64,000 nucleotides of DNA from Sporothrix humicola (lineage: Eukaryota; Ascomycota; Sordariomycetes; Ophiostomatales; Ophiostomataceae), in the NCBI GenBank assembly GCA_021396245.1, contig WNYE01000080.1:124001-188000 (forward strand), read 5' to 3'. The position numbers and the translations under genes are program-made. The notes beneath the pieces were generated by a model. That model was not told where the DNA came from, did not search any database, and worked only from the letters and a program-made list of their open reading frames with translations. Shown here in pieces: positions 1 through 11,900 of this stretch; within the stretch, counting starts at the first letter, position 1; every line of letters starts with the position of its first letter.

Positions 1-1167
1 AAAATAAAGTGGGGCGCTCCCAGGAAGGCACGCTGGGGCGCCTGTCAAAAAAGGGTAATAGTTAATACACGCCACTGGTCGTAACTTCGGTACCTGTATT
101 GGGCGCAAAACACCACATAAGCGCAGGTCACTCCTCTTCGGGTTTGTGCCCCACGTCGGGCGACCTCGATGAACACGCGCTGGTCACGCAAACAAATGGG
201 CCCTGTTCGGAGAATGATGCGGCAAAGAAAGACGGGCCACGATGGACTAGATATACCAGTGGGCCTATCCCACTATCCCATGGCCTATCCGACTGTGGTA
301 GCCGAGTGAGTCCAGCCGAAAGCAGTCTCTATCGACGGTGCTAAGCTGTCCACCGCGGGAACAGAGTCCGGCAGTCTACATGCAGCCAAAGCCATGGGAG
401 CTAAACACAGGTGGCCATAGGGCTTGAGCCGCGGGGGACTATTTGGGTTCGTGGCCGCGCTGTCATTCCGGCCGCAGAAGCCTTGCTGTCATGCAACCAT
501 GCACGGCTGAGCCATGCGGGATGGATCACGGCCAGATCCGAGAAATCGCCGTTCGAGCAGCGGCTGCGGAAAATCGAGACAAGGCGCAGATTGTGGGATG
601 CGTTCGAATGGTGTATGTTGGCGATAATTGGGAGCCAAGAAGTCATTTCGCAAGCCACTAGATGCACCTTGCTACAAATGGCTTACACGTGCCAAAACGG
701 GAAGGAAGTGGCCACCGCCGCTTGGTCTTCGGCCAGGAGTCGCTCCTTCCTAATTCAAACATCATCGCATCTTTGGCCAGGCAACAGAAAGCAAAATAAC
801 CAATATCAATAGTAGTGAGGATAAGAAAAAGGACGGCTTGTGATGGGGCTCCATTCAAGCACACTTCCTTTCAAGAATAATCCATTGTTTCTGCTCCCTG
901 GATGTGCAAACAGCAGGATCGAGCACAACCCTCCCAATCAAATCCATTCAGCAAAACTTCCTCAATAGGACCTCAATTGCTGTGCTTTACAAGAATAGCT
1001 CCTAATCCGGTACCTCTTTCCTCGCTGTCGTCTTCGAAATGATAAAGCAGGCGCGCGTTCTTCTCCTGCCTTGCACTTTCCCCATTCCACAGTCCATCAT
1101 CAACATTGCGCATTGATATCAAGACAAAAATAAGTCTAGCCTTCACAAAAATTCCACTGTGTTTACG
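1..1167. other. Intergenic, no supported gene
   Basis: Short open frames occur on both strands, but none has a recognisable domain, a fungal splice pattern or frame continuity, so none is called. The last few hundred bases before 1168 probably hold the promoter and leader of the next gene. No clear TATA box or repeat is seen. Confidence 0.5.
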
Positions 1168-3207
1168 ATGACATCCCTCGACACGGAGCCCATGATGGGC
1201 AATTTCATTCCACTGCAGTCTTCCGAGGGCCTCTTTCTCATTCCGCCCCGACGCAGCCGCAGCCCTCGTCGTATGCGGTCGCGTTCTCCCCGGCGCCGCC
1301 GGCCGGAACCTGGCGTTCACCTTCATTTGAGCTTGACGGACTCGCAGATGGACAAGTTAACATCCACGTACGTTTGGCCGGGGCGATTGCGGGAATTGGT
1401 ATATAAAATACGCGCATTACTAACTCCACCTCCAGCATCTCATCAAATGACAGCTGTTCTCCGTCAAAGACGCATCGCCGTTCAGAAACAACCGATGGCA
1501 ATGATGCTGGGACTGCCTTCTTGCAGCACCATCGGTCAGCCACGGATGACATGTCTCATCATCCTCCACCTCCTAATTCTGTCCCCGTTCTTCCCGTTCG
1601 AGGTACAATGTCGCCTCCTGCCACTGCTTCGTCGGATGGACAAACCCCCAGCACATCTTCCGGCCATCACATGCGTGGCAGAAGCCTCAATGACAACCAC
1701 CAGGACACGTATGGCTACGCAAGCACGGCACCTTTCTCGTCACCCACGACGAGCGATATTCGGGCATCGTCTCCCTGCAAGACTCACGTCCAGGCAGATA
1801 CATCGACGCCTGCCTCCAGCATTCATGCGACAATGGAAAGCACCATCAAGTCTCGGATTGAGGGCAGCAGCAAGCCACAGTTGCCCCCCCAAGCTCGCAA
1901 CCAGATATTTGAGGAGCCCGATATAACCGATGCTTCTTCGTCCGTTTATTCAATGGACGAGTTAATCAAAGCGATTCCGCATATCCACCCTCTCTATGTC
2001 AAGAGGATCGCCGAAATGGGCTCTCCCAATAGATCTCCGGGAGCATCACCAGATCACCCGTCGACTACACTCCAGGAGTATGCAGCCTAGGCGGCTGTGT
2101 CTCCAATGTCTGTATCGGAGCCATTTGACAGCAGAGGCGTCGGAAATAGCGCTCAAATTTCCCCTGCGATCAGTGTCGGTGAGAAGACAGAGGCGAGCGA
2201 GCACCCTATGGCCGGTGCGAAGTCTGCTGGCAAATACGGAGTCACCATGCCTCGTCCGCGGATACGGGAAAATGAGGCCGGCGATGCATCGCGTGCAATG
2301 TATTCGCCCCTAACAAGCCTCTCCAATGAGCCGCAGTTTGCGACCATGCGAACGAGCCATAAGGTTATGGTCGGCAAAAATGGCTGGCTCGAGCGCCCGG
2401 ACAACCTTGACAAGGACAAGAGGCAAATGCCGCCCAAGAAGGCAGGTTTTTTCGATGCACTGAAGCGCATGGCAAAAGAAGTTGTAAGTAAATATATGTA
2501 AGCGGATTGGTGGGAATGTCTATTGGAAAATTGCTAACGTATCATAACAGGCCGATGCAACCGACCTCAAAACTTCACGTCGCATGAAAGAAAGCGAACG
2601 CGGCCGGCCTGTTTCTGCCCGTGTCCGGATTTCACTTGATCCACGCGAACAGAGCCTGCTGTACTGCGAGCTTGAATTTCTCCTGACGTCGGCATTGGAC
2701 AACTACATCAACAGTCAGTTCAATGCCGGGCGTCTGGACGCCGACAAGTATAAGAAAGTTGCGGACGGGTGGCACTCAAAGGGCCGCCCCAAAGTCGTCG
2801 GCTTCCGCTACGATCTAGAAACACAGCTTGATCTCGTGTTCCTCCATGTCCAGGAGTTTCGCTTCTACGGAGACCGTGCTGGAGTCCCTGCAGCTATCTC
2901 TGGTATTTTGGAGGCGATGAGAGTGAATGCGCGTTCGATACGGGTTCGCACCTTCTGCCAGCCAGACTCGGTCATGGCCAGACAGCTGCTCGACTCTCAG
3001 AGCCTATTGAATCTCCTAGGCAGCGCAGAGCAGCGCCAGATACAACTCGCCGAGGTTGTGCAATTTTTCAAGATTATCCTTGAGCGTGGGCACAATATGC
3101 ATTACACTGAGGAAGGCGGCGGCATTCATCGGTCACAGACAGCCAAAGCACTTACGCACATGTCGGAGGGTCACAACGGCACGCAAGCGATCTCCCGTAG
3201 CCGTTGA
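1168..3207 (+). CDS. Conserved fungal protein of unknown function, arginine/serine-rich N-terminus
   Basis: I do not recognise a named function. Proposed exons are 1168-1367, 1436-2077, 2132-2483 and 2551-3207, about 616 aa. The first intron (1368-1435) has a GTACGT donor and an ACTAAC branch. The last (2484-2550) has GTAAGT and GCTAAC. Both join open frames exactly. The start ATG at 1168 is the first in frame. Residues about 27-45 form an RS/RR-rich patch (RRSRSPRRMRSRSPRRRR). The middle is Ser/Pro-rich and probably disordered. After a KNGWLERPD motif comes a helical C-terminal half with KKAGFFDALKRMAKEV and a region around VRTFCQPDSV, which resembles uncharacterised fungal proteins I have seen. 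An in-frame TAG at 2088-2090 interrupts exon 2 unless a 54-nt (or 57-nt) intron starting at 2078 is removed, so that part of the model is uncertain. Confidence 0.65.
2078..2131 (+). other. Candidate 54-nt in-frame intron carrying a TAG stop
   Basis: A GTATGC donor at 2078 and an AG at 2131 (or CAG at 2134) would remove 54 or 57 nt, both multiples of three, and with them the TAG at 2088-2090. The frame is the same before and after. The branch site is weak (TTGAC lies almost on the acceptor). Alternatives are a real premature stop or a sequencing error. Confidence 0.4.
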
Positions 3208-3594
3208 CAGGTAACGAGTACCTTCTTTCGTTTCGCTCCATGCGCGGGGAGGGTATAGTTTAGGTCTAGAAGGAAAGGATATGTGTGCATGTTTGAAGGA
3301 TGATCTTGGGGCCCCGGCAAATAATTTCATGAGCAGGTATACAATGTACCGGTGGCAGGTGGGCACATCCTAATAGTTGCGGTCAGACTCGTATGAAGCC
3401 CTTACTTTTATCGCCGTTCTTGGCATTTCTGTGCAACCGTAGCTTCTCGATGATCACGCTTGGGAGAAAAAAGGAAGTCGAGCAATTCCCCTCGTCTCGT
3501 CCCCTGAATTCTTGTCCCGTTTTAATTAGCAGATATCACAGCCTTTTTTTTACAACAATAAATATAAAACTTAAAATAAAATCCATCAAACCCG

Positions 3595-3625
<31 letters not shown>

Positions 3626-3775
3626 TAGAGGCTACAAAAAAGTCATCATAATAACCACAAAACAATTACCGTCGAAACCATAAAGTAGATCTGTATCGTA
3701 TAGCACGTCATGACATCCCCCCTTTCACACTCCGTGTACAGGCTTAGTATTGCCTTGGCCGATCATCGAGCCGAT
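3208..3775. other. Convergent 3' intergenic region with poly(A) tract
   Basis: This separates two convergent genes and should hold both 3' UTRs. It becomes AT-rich from about 3540 and contains an uninterrupted run of A near 3599-3625. No gene is supported here. Confidence 0.6.
3599..3625. repeat. Poly(A) homopolymer run
   Basis: About 27 consecutive A residues lie between convergent genes. No target-site duplication or retroelement remnant is recognised beside it, so it is most simply a slippage tract in a 3' UTR. Confidence 0.85.
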
Positions 3776-4786
3776 TTACCGACGATCGTCCCGGCCATCA
3801 TGGGATCTCGACGAGTTGTAGTAGGAATCGGCGGCACCACCATGCTGTGGGCGCTGTATGCGGGTGCGGCTATTGCTGCGACTGCGGCTCAGACTGGCAC
3901 TCGGACTGCGACTGATAACGAGGGCACGTTCGCGGTTGTTGCGACGGCCGCGGCGGCTGCCGACCCCGCTTGCGTAGTCATCGTCACTGTCGTCATCGCT
4001 GTGGTTGCCGCGGCCCTGGTTGTGAGTACGGTCGCTGATGCCCCTGCTGCTGCCGCCGCTACCACCATGGTATTCCAATTCGCGCGGTCTGTGGTCACGG
4101 TCGCGATCGCGATCCCGGTCGTCGTCGTACTCGCGCTCGTGCCGGCGGTGCTCGATGCGCTTCTCGATTGCATTTGCGCCAAGGCCGCCGACAGCCGCAC
4201 CGACAATGGTTGAGATCAGCGTGGCCTTTTGGTGGTCCCGCGAGCTGTGGTGGCGGTGATCGCGCTTGTCGCGTGCGCGAGATGCGGCCTCGGACGCTTC
4301 GTGCGCAGCAAATCCACCAACAATGGCACCCAAGACGCCGACACCAATGCCCGACTTGGAGGTGCTGAATGCCTTGTCGGCCGCATGCTTCACTTTTTCA
4401 AGAGGGCTGTGCGAACCGTCGCGGGAGCGATCAGGCGACGGCGATCGATCGCTACGGTCGCTGCCACGCCGCGACAGCTCGGAGCGCCCTGTAGACAATG
4501 CCGGCGGCTGGGACCGGGGGCGATGACGTGAAGTTGGCACCTGGAGGGAGTCGACACGCCCAGCATCTAAATAATGCGAGGCATTTGGGGGTGGGGGGAA
4601 GACAGGCGTATTTGGATCGTACGCCAAGCGGCCGCCACCTGCTGCATTGGTCATGTATGCAGGCGGCATGCCGGCCGAGTCGGAGTATTCGTCGTCAAAC
4701 GAGTCACGGCGATGGCGTCCACGGCCGTGCGAAGAGCTCGGACGTCTCCGGAAGTCATCATCATCGCCATCGTAGTAACGGGACAT
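3776..4786 (-). CDS. Glycine-zipper (2TM) domain protein, charged and low-complexity flanks
   Basis: A single exon of 336 aa. The open frame runs upstream to 4942, but the start is placed at 4786 (MSRYYDGDDDD), because the preceding in-frame residues are a low-complexity translation of a CT-rich leader. The N-terminal 130 residues are rich in Arg, Ser, Asp and Pro. The core has two glycine-spaced hydrophobic segments, GIGVGVLGAIVGGFAAHEA and TLISTIVGAAVGGLGANAIE, separated by a basic His/Arg/Asp-rich linker. This is the pattern of glycine-zipper pairs, which can form membrane-inserted helical hairpins. The tail has Asp/Arg dipeptide repeats and an SR-rich stretch. Similar proteins are common in filamentous ascomycetes, with no established function that I know. 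Membrane association is inferred only from the zipper segments. Confidence 0.75.
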   Translation of the reverse strand: MSRYYDGDDDDFRRRPSSSHGRGRHRRDSFDDEYSDSAGMPPAYMTNAAGGGRLAYDPNTPVFPPPPNASHYLDAGRVDSLQVPTSRHRPRSQPPALSTGRSELSRRGSDRSDRSPSPDRSRDGSHSPLEKVKHAADKAFSTSKSGIGVGVLGAIVGGFAAHEASEAASRARDKRDHRHHSSRDHQKATLISTIVGAAVGGLGANAIEKRIEHRRHEREYDDDRDRDRDRDHRPRELEYHGGSGGSSRGISDRTHNQGRGNHSDDDSDDDYASGVGSRRGRRNNRERALVISRSPSASLSRSRSNSRTRIQRPQHGGAADSYYNSSRSHDGRDDRR

Positions 4787-7124
4787 TTTGAAAGGGCACT
4801 GGACTCGGGATCCAGAGGTAAGAGACGAAGAGACTCTCGAGGCGGGCGCGTTTGGGAATACTTGACGTGCAAGGGGAGGAAGGCCATAGAAGGGAAAGTG
4901 GAAGTAAGAAAGGGAGTAAAAAAAGAAAGGCGACAAGGTCACAGGGTGATAGAGGCACGAGGCTGACGTGTTTCTTTATGTGGGAAACCAAGCAGCTGGC
5001 AGGGATCGGGCGGCTCTTCAAGTCGTATTGGCTACGGTCAAGACAAGGCCTTCGGCTTCGGGCACTTTTGAGGCACTGTGCCTCGTGGCGCAAGAATAGG
5101 ACAAGGAGGGGTATTCTTCTAGAAGCAGGAGACCCGGATCCAATGACAGGAGGCTGGGGACGTGGGATAACACGGGAAGCAGAAACGCTTGATGCACGGG
5201 GCTGTAAAGGAGCTTCCTACCCGCTCTCGCCGCTCTTAGGACGACCCAAGAAATGAAGCGGTCGAGGTCAAGAAGGGTCATGTAGGAGAAAAGGGGGGTG
5301 TAAGTACCATCTGAAAGAGTGGCCCCAGGCAGTAAAAAAGACAAAACTGACGCTGTAAGAAAGGAGGCTGACGGGATGCTGGGGGGGCGAGTTGGAATAT
5401 CATTTCGGCTTGCAGGAGATAGAAACTGCTCGGAGCTGCTGAGATTGTGGCTTGGTAAGGATACGGAGGATGCGATATGCAAGTCAGGAGGAATAATGCA
5501 CTGCAGAGTCTGAGGGGTGGGGAAGATGAGGGAGAGGGAAGAAAACGAGGATAAGAAGGAAATCGAAGAGTAATAAAATAGCGGCGCAACAATGCGATCA
5601 GTTGCGGAAGGGGGAATTAATATTCAGTCCGTGTAATTGAATTATCCTTTCTGACCGACCCTGTATTGAGCACCGTTACACTATGCTTCGTACCCAATAC
5701 TCTCGTCGTTGGAAGCCACAGAGGAAAGATGGGACAGTTGGGCAGCTCGCCGTGATGTCACATCGTATGCAGGTGGCCACCAGCAGGCAATGCCTACTAG
5801 TCCGATGCAGGCCGTGGGGCTGTGCATGCAGCACAAATCAGAGTCAAAGCAGCTGCGTCTGCTCGGGACACTGCGAGACTGGTAAACAAATGCTCGACGT
5901 TTCTGACATTGTGTAGGCAGTCACAGTGCAGCGATGCTTACGCGGAGACCTGGCCCCCCGAGCCCCCTCCATGGATCCTTCGGCCTTCCACGTTGGCTGC
6001 ACGTGCAGTTATGCAAAAGTACATATACAATGCTAGGGCACTGTGTAGGTTGCAAGTGCAAGTGCAAGCGCTGGTGCACAATGCGCAAAGAAGCCGTCTC
6101 AATCCTCAAGAACTCAGCCATGTGGAGAGAGGGACGGATAGAGGTCCCGGGGCTTTCTCCTAGGCTCCTCGGAAGGGCCGCCGACGCTTCGGCCTGGTCA
6201 TCAGAGTTTCTGCAGATCGAGCAAGCAGAAACCCTCGCTACACCCCGTTATTCCGCTGCCGCCATTGCAACGTTGAAATAAGTATGCCCGTGGGTCGTAA
6301 GCATGGTCCGCTGGCGGATAAGCACCGGAAGTGGCCGCGGCCGAAAATTAGCCGGTGTTTTGTGTCTCCAGGAGGCTACCGGTTGTCCAGAGCTTCCAGA
6401 GCGATGTTCGCCATTGGCCAACAGCATGGTCAACTCACGTGTAAGAGCACGTGTAATACCGAAAGACCGCGCGTGACCGACTCCGTGGCGACCTTGCGAG
6501 AACGGCAGGCCGCGCCGGCGGTAGAACCTCGGAGAATGGCCGCACTTGGTAGTATCTTTGGCATATCCACACCGGCCAGATTTTACCTAATTTGGAACCT
6601 CCGCGTCGTCCAGCCTGGTGTTTCCCAATTTTTTCTGGGGTCTGCATATCGCCCATATTGCCAAGCACACCAGTTGATGATTCTTTTTCATTTGTCGCTT
6701 CGGTACATTTCTTCGCTAAATTTTTTTTTTTTTTTACGAACCTGTTCCCTCGGTTCCTCTGACTCTGACTATCAATCCAGCGACACAGAAACCACGAGAA
6801 TGCGGATGCACACCCAGACACCAATGGACGGACATCGTGCAACCACCAACGCGCCATAAGCAACCTGTCTGTCCGGCCTCTTTATCAACTGTTGGTCCTC
6901 TTGCACATATATAAGGGCCGTGCCAGTCCTCAACCCGGGGAAATCCAGCTGAGGTATCGGCCGGGACCTGGAGACCACAATCGGACAGTCTTTTGCGCCT
7001 GGGCAGGAACGAATCTGACGAAAGGTCTTCGACACTTTCACTTTCCACAACTTTCCACCTCTCACGGCCTTGACCTTGACTGAACTTTCGGACTATCATC
7101 ACAGCTTCATTAACGCCATACACG
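4787..7124. other. Divergent intergenic region, 2.3 kb
   Basis: This lies between two divergently transcribed genes. From about 4800 to 5560 the minus strand is pyrimidine-rich, as expected of a long leader or promoter of the glycine-zipper gene. From 6900 to 7124 is the MFS promoter, with a TATA-like element. Open frames at 6284-6859 (+) and 6734-7579 (-) lack domains or splice logic and are treated as chance. Confidence 0.5.
6908..6915 (+). promoter_or_regulatory. Candidate TATA box of the MFS transporter gene
   Basis: TATATAAG lies about 210 bp upstream of the MFS start codon, in a region otherwise of mixed composition. The assignment rests on sequence and position only; the transcription start is unknown. 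Confidence 0.35.
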
Positions 7125-8889
7125 ATGACAGCCGACATTACAACACCGGCCAATGCGCCCAAGCAGCCATCGGTGGCACAGGGCACGGAGTTCGAGGAGA
7201 AGGACATATCACAACTAGCACCGCAGCCAGCCTCACGGCCACCATCAGCACCACAACAGTATATCGACGAGGAGGCCGCGACATCAACATCTCTAGGCTC
7301 GCCGCCCCCCGAGCAGCTGCAAAGATGGAACGAGTCCAAGACAACAATGTTTCGGTTCTTATTCACGCTGTACTCTTTCACAATCATGGGCATGAATGAC
7401 GGTGCCGTTGGTGTAAGTATTACATGCTCTGACTGCTCCAGACAAACCAGGCTTTGGACATATGCTAATTGTATCCGCACAGGCCCTTCTTCCTTATGTA
7501 CGTCTATCACAACTTTGCCACCACTCGAGGCCGTAAACGCATAAAGCTTCTTTACAAGCTTCACTTTGCGGCTACCCATCCTTTATGTTTCTTTCAGTAT
7601 TCTCTGTTTTATTCGTCGCTGACATTTGACTCGACTCGCAGATTGAAGCGTATTATAACGTGTCATATACCGTCATCTCTTGTGTTTTCCTGGCGTCATT
7701 TGCTGGATATCTTTTCGCTGCGTTGGCCAACAACCACATTCACCATCGATTTGGCCAATTTGGTGTGGCCGTTCTTGGCTCCGTTGGCCGTCTGGCTGGC
7801 TACCTGCCGATGATGTTCCATCCTCCATTCCCAGTCCTGCCCATTATCATGATCTTCCCAGGTCTCGGGAACGGCGTTGAAGATAGCGGGTGGAATGCCT
7901 GGGTGGGCAACATGGATAACGCTAACGAGCTTCTCGGCTTTTTACACGGCGCATACGGTCTGGGTGCCACCATTGCACCCCTCATCGCGACCGCCATGGT
8001 TACCAAGGCCAACCTGCCGTGGTACACATTTTACTATCTCATGGTAGGCCTGACCGGCTTGGGGCTTCTGTTGGCCGCCGTGGCCTTTTGGGGCGCCACC
8101 GGCCGCGTTCACCGTGATTCCCACAAATCAACAACTGGCCAACAGCGCACCACCACCAGACGTGTCCTGCGCGAGCCAATCACCTGGCTCATGGCCATCT
8201 TTTTGCTTGGATATGTTGGTGCAGAGGTCAGTCTGGGAGGATGGATTACCACCTTTATGCTCAACGACCGCCATGCCGAGAATTTTGCGGCTGGTTTGTC
8301 CGTGACTGGGTTCTGGCTTGGTATCACTGTTGGACGCCTAATTTTGGGATTTGTCACTGGCCGTATAGGCGAGAAGTTGGCTATTACCCTCTATCTCCTT
8401 GCGTCTATTGTTCTCCAGTTACTTTACTGGCTGGTGCCGTCGTTTATTGCTTCGGCCATCTTTGTCGGATTTCTTGGTTTCTTCCTCGGGCCGCTGTTTC
8501 CCGCCGCCGTTGTGGCAGCCACAAAGCTTTTGCCAAACGACTTTCACGTTTCCGCAATTGGCTTCGCTGCCGCGTTCGGAAGCGGTGGCGGTGCCATTTT
8601 CCCGTTCGCTGTTGGAGCTATTGCACAAAGCAAGGGTGTTGAGGTGCTCCAACCTATTGTTGTTGCCATTTTGGGATTCATCCTCATCATCTGGTGCTTC
8701 CTCCCCGGCGGGTACAAACCGGGCGGCCTGGAGCGTGCCAAAGAGAACCATGAGAGCGTTGGGAACGATGTCGTTGTGGCTTACCGGTGGGTAACTAAAA
8801 AGAAGCCGGCAACGGAAAAGGCATTTTTGACGCCCTCACCGAAGCTTGCCTCACCGGCAGAGATCTCGGTCTTGCCTACCGGATCCTAA
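7125..8889 (+). CDS. Major facilitator superfamily transporter
   Basis: Exons are 7125-7412, 7483-7497 and 7642-8889, giving 516 aa. Both introns have standard ends (GTAAGT...CAG and GTACGT...CAG) and the frame is preserved. The middle exon is only 15 nt and encodes ALLPY, completing the conserved MNDGAVGALLPYIEAYY segment after the first transmembrane helix. The N-terminal 70 residues are polar and probably cytosolic. The rest has about twelve hydrophobic helices, with an MFS motif-like GRLILGFVTGRIGEKLA in the second half. It most resembles the fungal MFS group annotated as bypass-of-stop-codon 6-like. The substrate cannot be deduced. The stop codon lies 16 nt from the stop of the convergent TYW4 gene. 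Confidence 0.9.
7483..7497 (+). other. 15-nt micro-exon of the MFS gene
   Basis: Five codons (ALLPY) lie between a CAG acceptor at 7482 and a GTACGT donor at 7498. Its inclusion is needed to complete the conserved motif. Skipping it would keep the frame but delete part of a transmembrane segment. Confidence 0.8.
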
Positions 8890-8905
8890 CCGACCCATAC
8901 ATCCG
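8890..8905. other. 16-bp gap between convergent stop codons
   Basis: Only 16 bp separate the MFS stop (8887-8889) from the TYW4 stop (8906-8908 on the minus strand). Any normal 3' UTR of either gene must run into the coding region of the other. Confidence 0.9.
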
Positions 8906-11900
8906 TTACTGGGTTGAATGTTGCAGCAACTCGTCTGCAAGGCGCCGCAAGTAGAACTGTTTGGTGTCGCGTGGCAGGTTCTTAAAGGTGCCCGAAATAC
9001 GGGCAACATCCTGCCGGGCTTTCTCATAAGCGGCAAGATCACGGTTCCCGTATACGTCTCGGCCCGATGAATACCCCTTTTCGAGATCTCGGAAGAACAC
9101 GTTTACGGCAATGCTGCTGTTTGACACGGGTGTTGCCGTGTGCAGCCATAACTGCGGGATAAACAGTACGTCCCCAGGGCCCAAGGTGGTTTCATAGGGA
9201 TGACAGTGTGGAGGCAGAGATGAAGAAGCCATTGCCGCAAAAGCATCAATGCTAGAGCTGGATGTACCAGGTGCAAACCCGAGCTGGGTGACATCGGAGG
9301 GAGGGAACAGATAAAAGCGCTTAGTGCCTTGGATCTGGCAGTATATGTTTGCTAGAACCTGATTGTTGTTTTCCATGTTAATAATGGCATGTTGGATATT
9401 ACGAAGCGACAGCCTTGTTCCGGCTCACACAATTTTTTTTCTTCTTTTCGTGAACGTATGCTTTTTTAATACCATAGCTTGCCCTTTTTTGGCCAGGTAG
9501 AAGAGGAAAACTTACGTCATAATGAAGCCACATATTGACTGGGCCAGAGATTCGCAGGACGGAGCTAAATAGCTTGTCCTTTACAAATTGCAGCTGCGAA
9601 GGAAGCAAAAAATCTTTAGAAATTGTCGGAAAGTCGGTGTCGAGGTTGGCTGGCGAGTCTGAAGGTTTGTCGGCCGACAGAGCGCGTAGGTACAGCTTCT
9701 TCCCCTCGTCTACTTCGCGAACAAACTCCTGGAATGTCTGTGTCTTGTATCGGAAGTTTTTGGAAAGAAAGTCCATGGCTTGGTTCGTCGATTCATGAGT
9801 TACAATCTGAGAAAGGAGTTAACGAAAGGGAACATGAAAATCGGATGGGGCTCCTTGCTTGGGATTTGAGGGTTTTTATGCATAGATGGACGTGACTCAC
9901 CTTTCGTTCGTGACCAACCTGCTCAGCTAGATAGGCAAGACGCCACCGTGTGAGACAACGCCCAAGTTCGAGTTTTTCAAAAATGACCGGTCTGCCGCTC
10001 TGGAGTATCGATTGAAATTGTTCGTCTGAAGACAATCCTATTCGGGGGATGGGAGATATCGCCAGAGGTCTGGTATCCGCCGAACCGGGCTCGCGACTTA
10101 TCGTCGAAGCCTCATTTGTGACTGCCATCGTCTTCAAATACCTCAGTGCTGTCTGTTTTTGAGCCAGATCGCCCGGTGATGAAGACGTTGCAATACTGAG
10201 GGTATAAATGCCCTGAGACCATCCTGTTTCCGTTGGAAAGGATGTCATCCCGCCTCCCATAATAACAGCCTCCGTGCCATTGATCATAACAACGGAAGAG
10301 CCTGTGAAGAAAGGTGGTGAAACTTCAGGCTCGAGGCTCTGAGTATAGTCAAGGCATTCGGGCAGCTCACTGTTCCCGACGCAAGCACGGAACCGCATAA
10401 TCTCTTGTCTTGCAGGTACAGTTCCTGATGCGTATATACCCCCAGAAACAATGACTGCATCGCCAACACGTGTACTTGTGGCCCCATATCTAGATAGAAG
10501 CTGGGATGGCCATTGGGGATTCGACCTTGTGAGCTCGAAGGTGATCGTTGGCTCTGTGGATTTGGAGATGTCCAGGCTCCATTTTAAAATGTCCTGGGAA
10601 ACAGTGCCATCGGCAGTCATCCCACCAGAAAGGATTCCACAGAACGTGGACGCATTCTGTTTCTTGTCTGCAGTGAATATTAAAAGACAGCCAGTCAAGG
10701 CTGGTGGTTTTTGTGACCCTTTTACAGTGCACCGCACCCACCCTGCAGCTGGGTGAAAAACAAGAAAATTGGGGTGGCTTGCGGTGAAGTCTGATCTCCC
10801 ACCAGCCAGGAGGACAAGCTTCGAGTATCCTAGGCGCACAGCCGTATGCCGGAATAAAGGCATCGGTAGGCCATGGGTCTCGACCCACTGGTTCACATCT
10901 TTCTTGAATACCCAGCAATCGTGGAACGGGATATTCGTTGGCCCTTTCCCACCAACTAGAAGATAACCGTAATCCCCAAGGTCTGTAAGGGTAAAATGGG
11001 ATCTAGCCCCGGGCCCTCCCTGTGAAAGTGAGACTTGGGGAGATGAGTCTGCGTCGGTATTATTACTGTAAAAGTCACATGAACGCAGATTGCCGGAAGC
11101 CCCTTGCCCGAATATATTGGCAACAACCTTTTGACCCAAAACCGTTTCCACCAGCAGGGGTGCGCCGAACCGCCTTGGAGATATGTTCTTCAGATCTGCC
11201 GTTGGTGAGAAAACCATATTGATTTCAGTCGTAGGAAAACACTCTAGACTAGGCTCCCTGGCGTGGGTTTTCAAAGAGGATGCATTTGCCTTCAAAGCAG
11301 CAGTCCGTGCAAGGAGAATGCAGGAATGGCTCGTGAAATAGGCGAATTCTTCCCAATCATCGAATGGCTCGACCAAATCAAGCGCCTGTCTTTGTGATGG
11401 TGATAAGTGCCTGAGATCCGACCATGCGGTCCACAATGACTGGGCCATTGTCTCAACCCAGCCCAGTTCCTCAAAGCGATTCCGTTGACTGTCGATTGTT
11501 GGGTATCGTTCTAAGCCGTTGGTCGGAACATTTGCATTGGCTAGATGTTGGAGCATTGCATGAGCGAACGATGTGGATGTTCCATCTGGTATAATATTCT
11601 CGATAAGGCAGAACTCAGCATCCGCAACAGCACCTGCCCAACGTATGAGGGCATCGGTAGCTCCAACATCTTCTGTGAGGCCCGTTTCGACAATGAACAG
11701 AAACTCGCTGTTTTTTATATCCGTGACAGGTAAAATCGCTCGCTCGATCTCTGACAGATCATGCGGGTTGCAGGATATCTGACAGTATTGGTCGCTTCTG
11801 AGAATAATATGGGACTTCTCTGGGAAGTCGAGAGATGTGAAAGGAGCCATAAGCTCCGGAGTTCGCCTTACAACTTCGCGTTTTGGTACCATGATACCTG

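Noticed and set aside
3599..3625. Poly(A) run as a retroelement tail
   Set aside because: No target-site duplication, reverse-transcriptase sequence or SINE-like body upstream; it lies where a 3' UTR is expected.
6284..6859. 191-codon plus-strand open frame before the MFS gene
   Set aside because: Includes a poly-T translated run of Phe and no conserved block. The region is promoter-like.
6734..7579. 281-codon minus-strand open frame over the MFS start
   Set aside because: Antisense to the first MFS exon and its introns; no recognisable domain. The plus-strand gene has splice and motif support.
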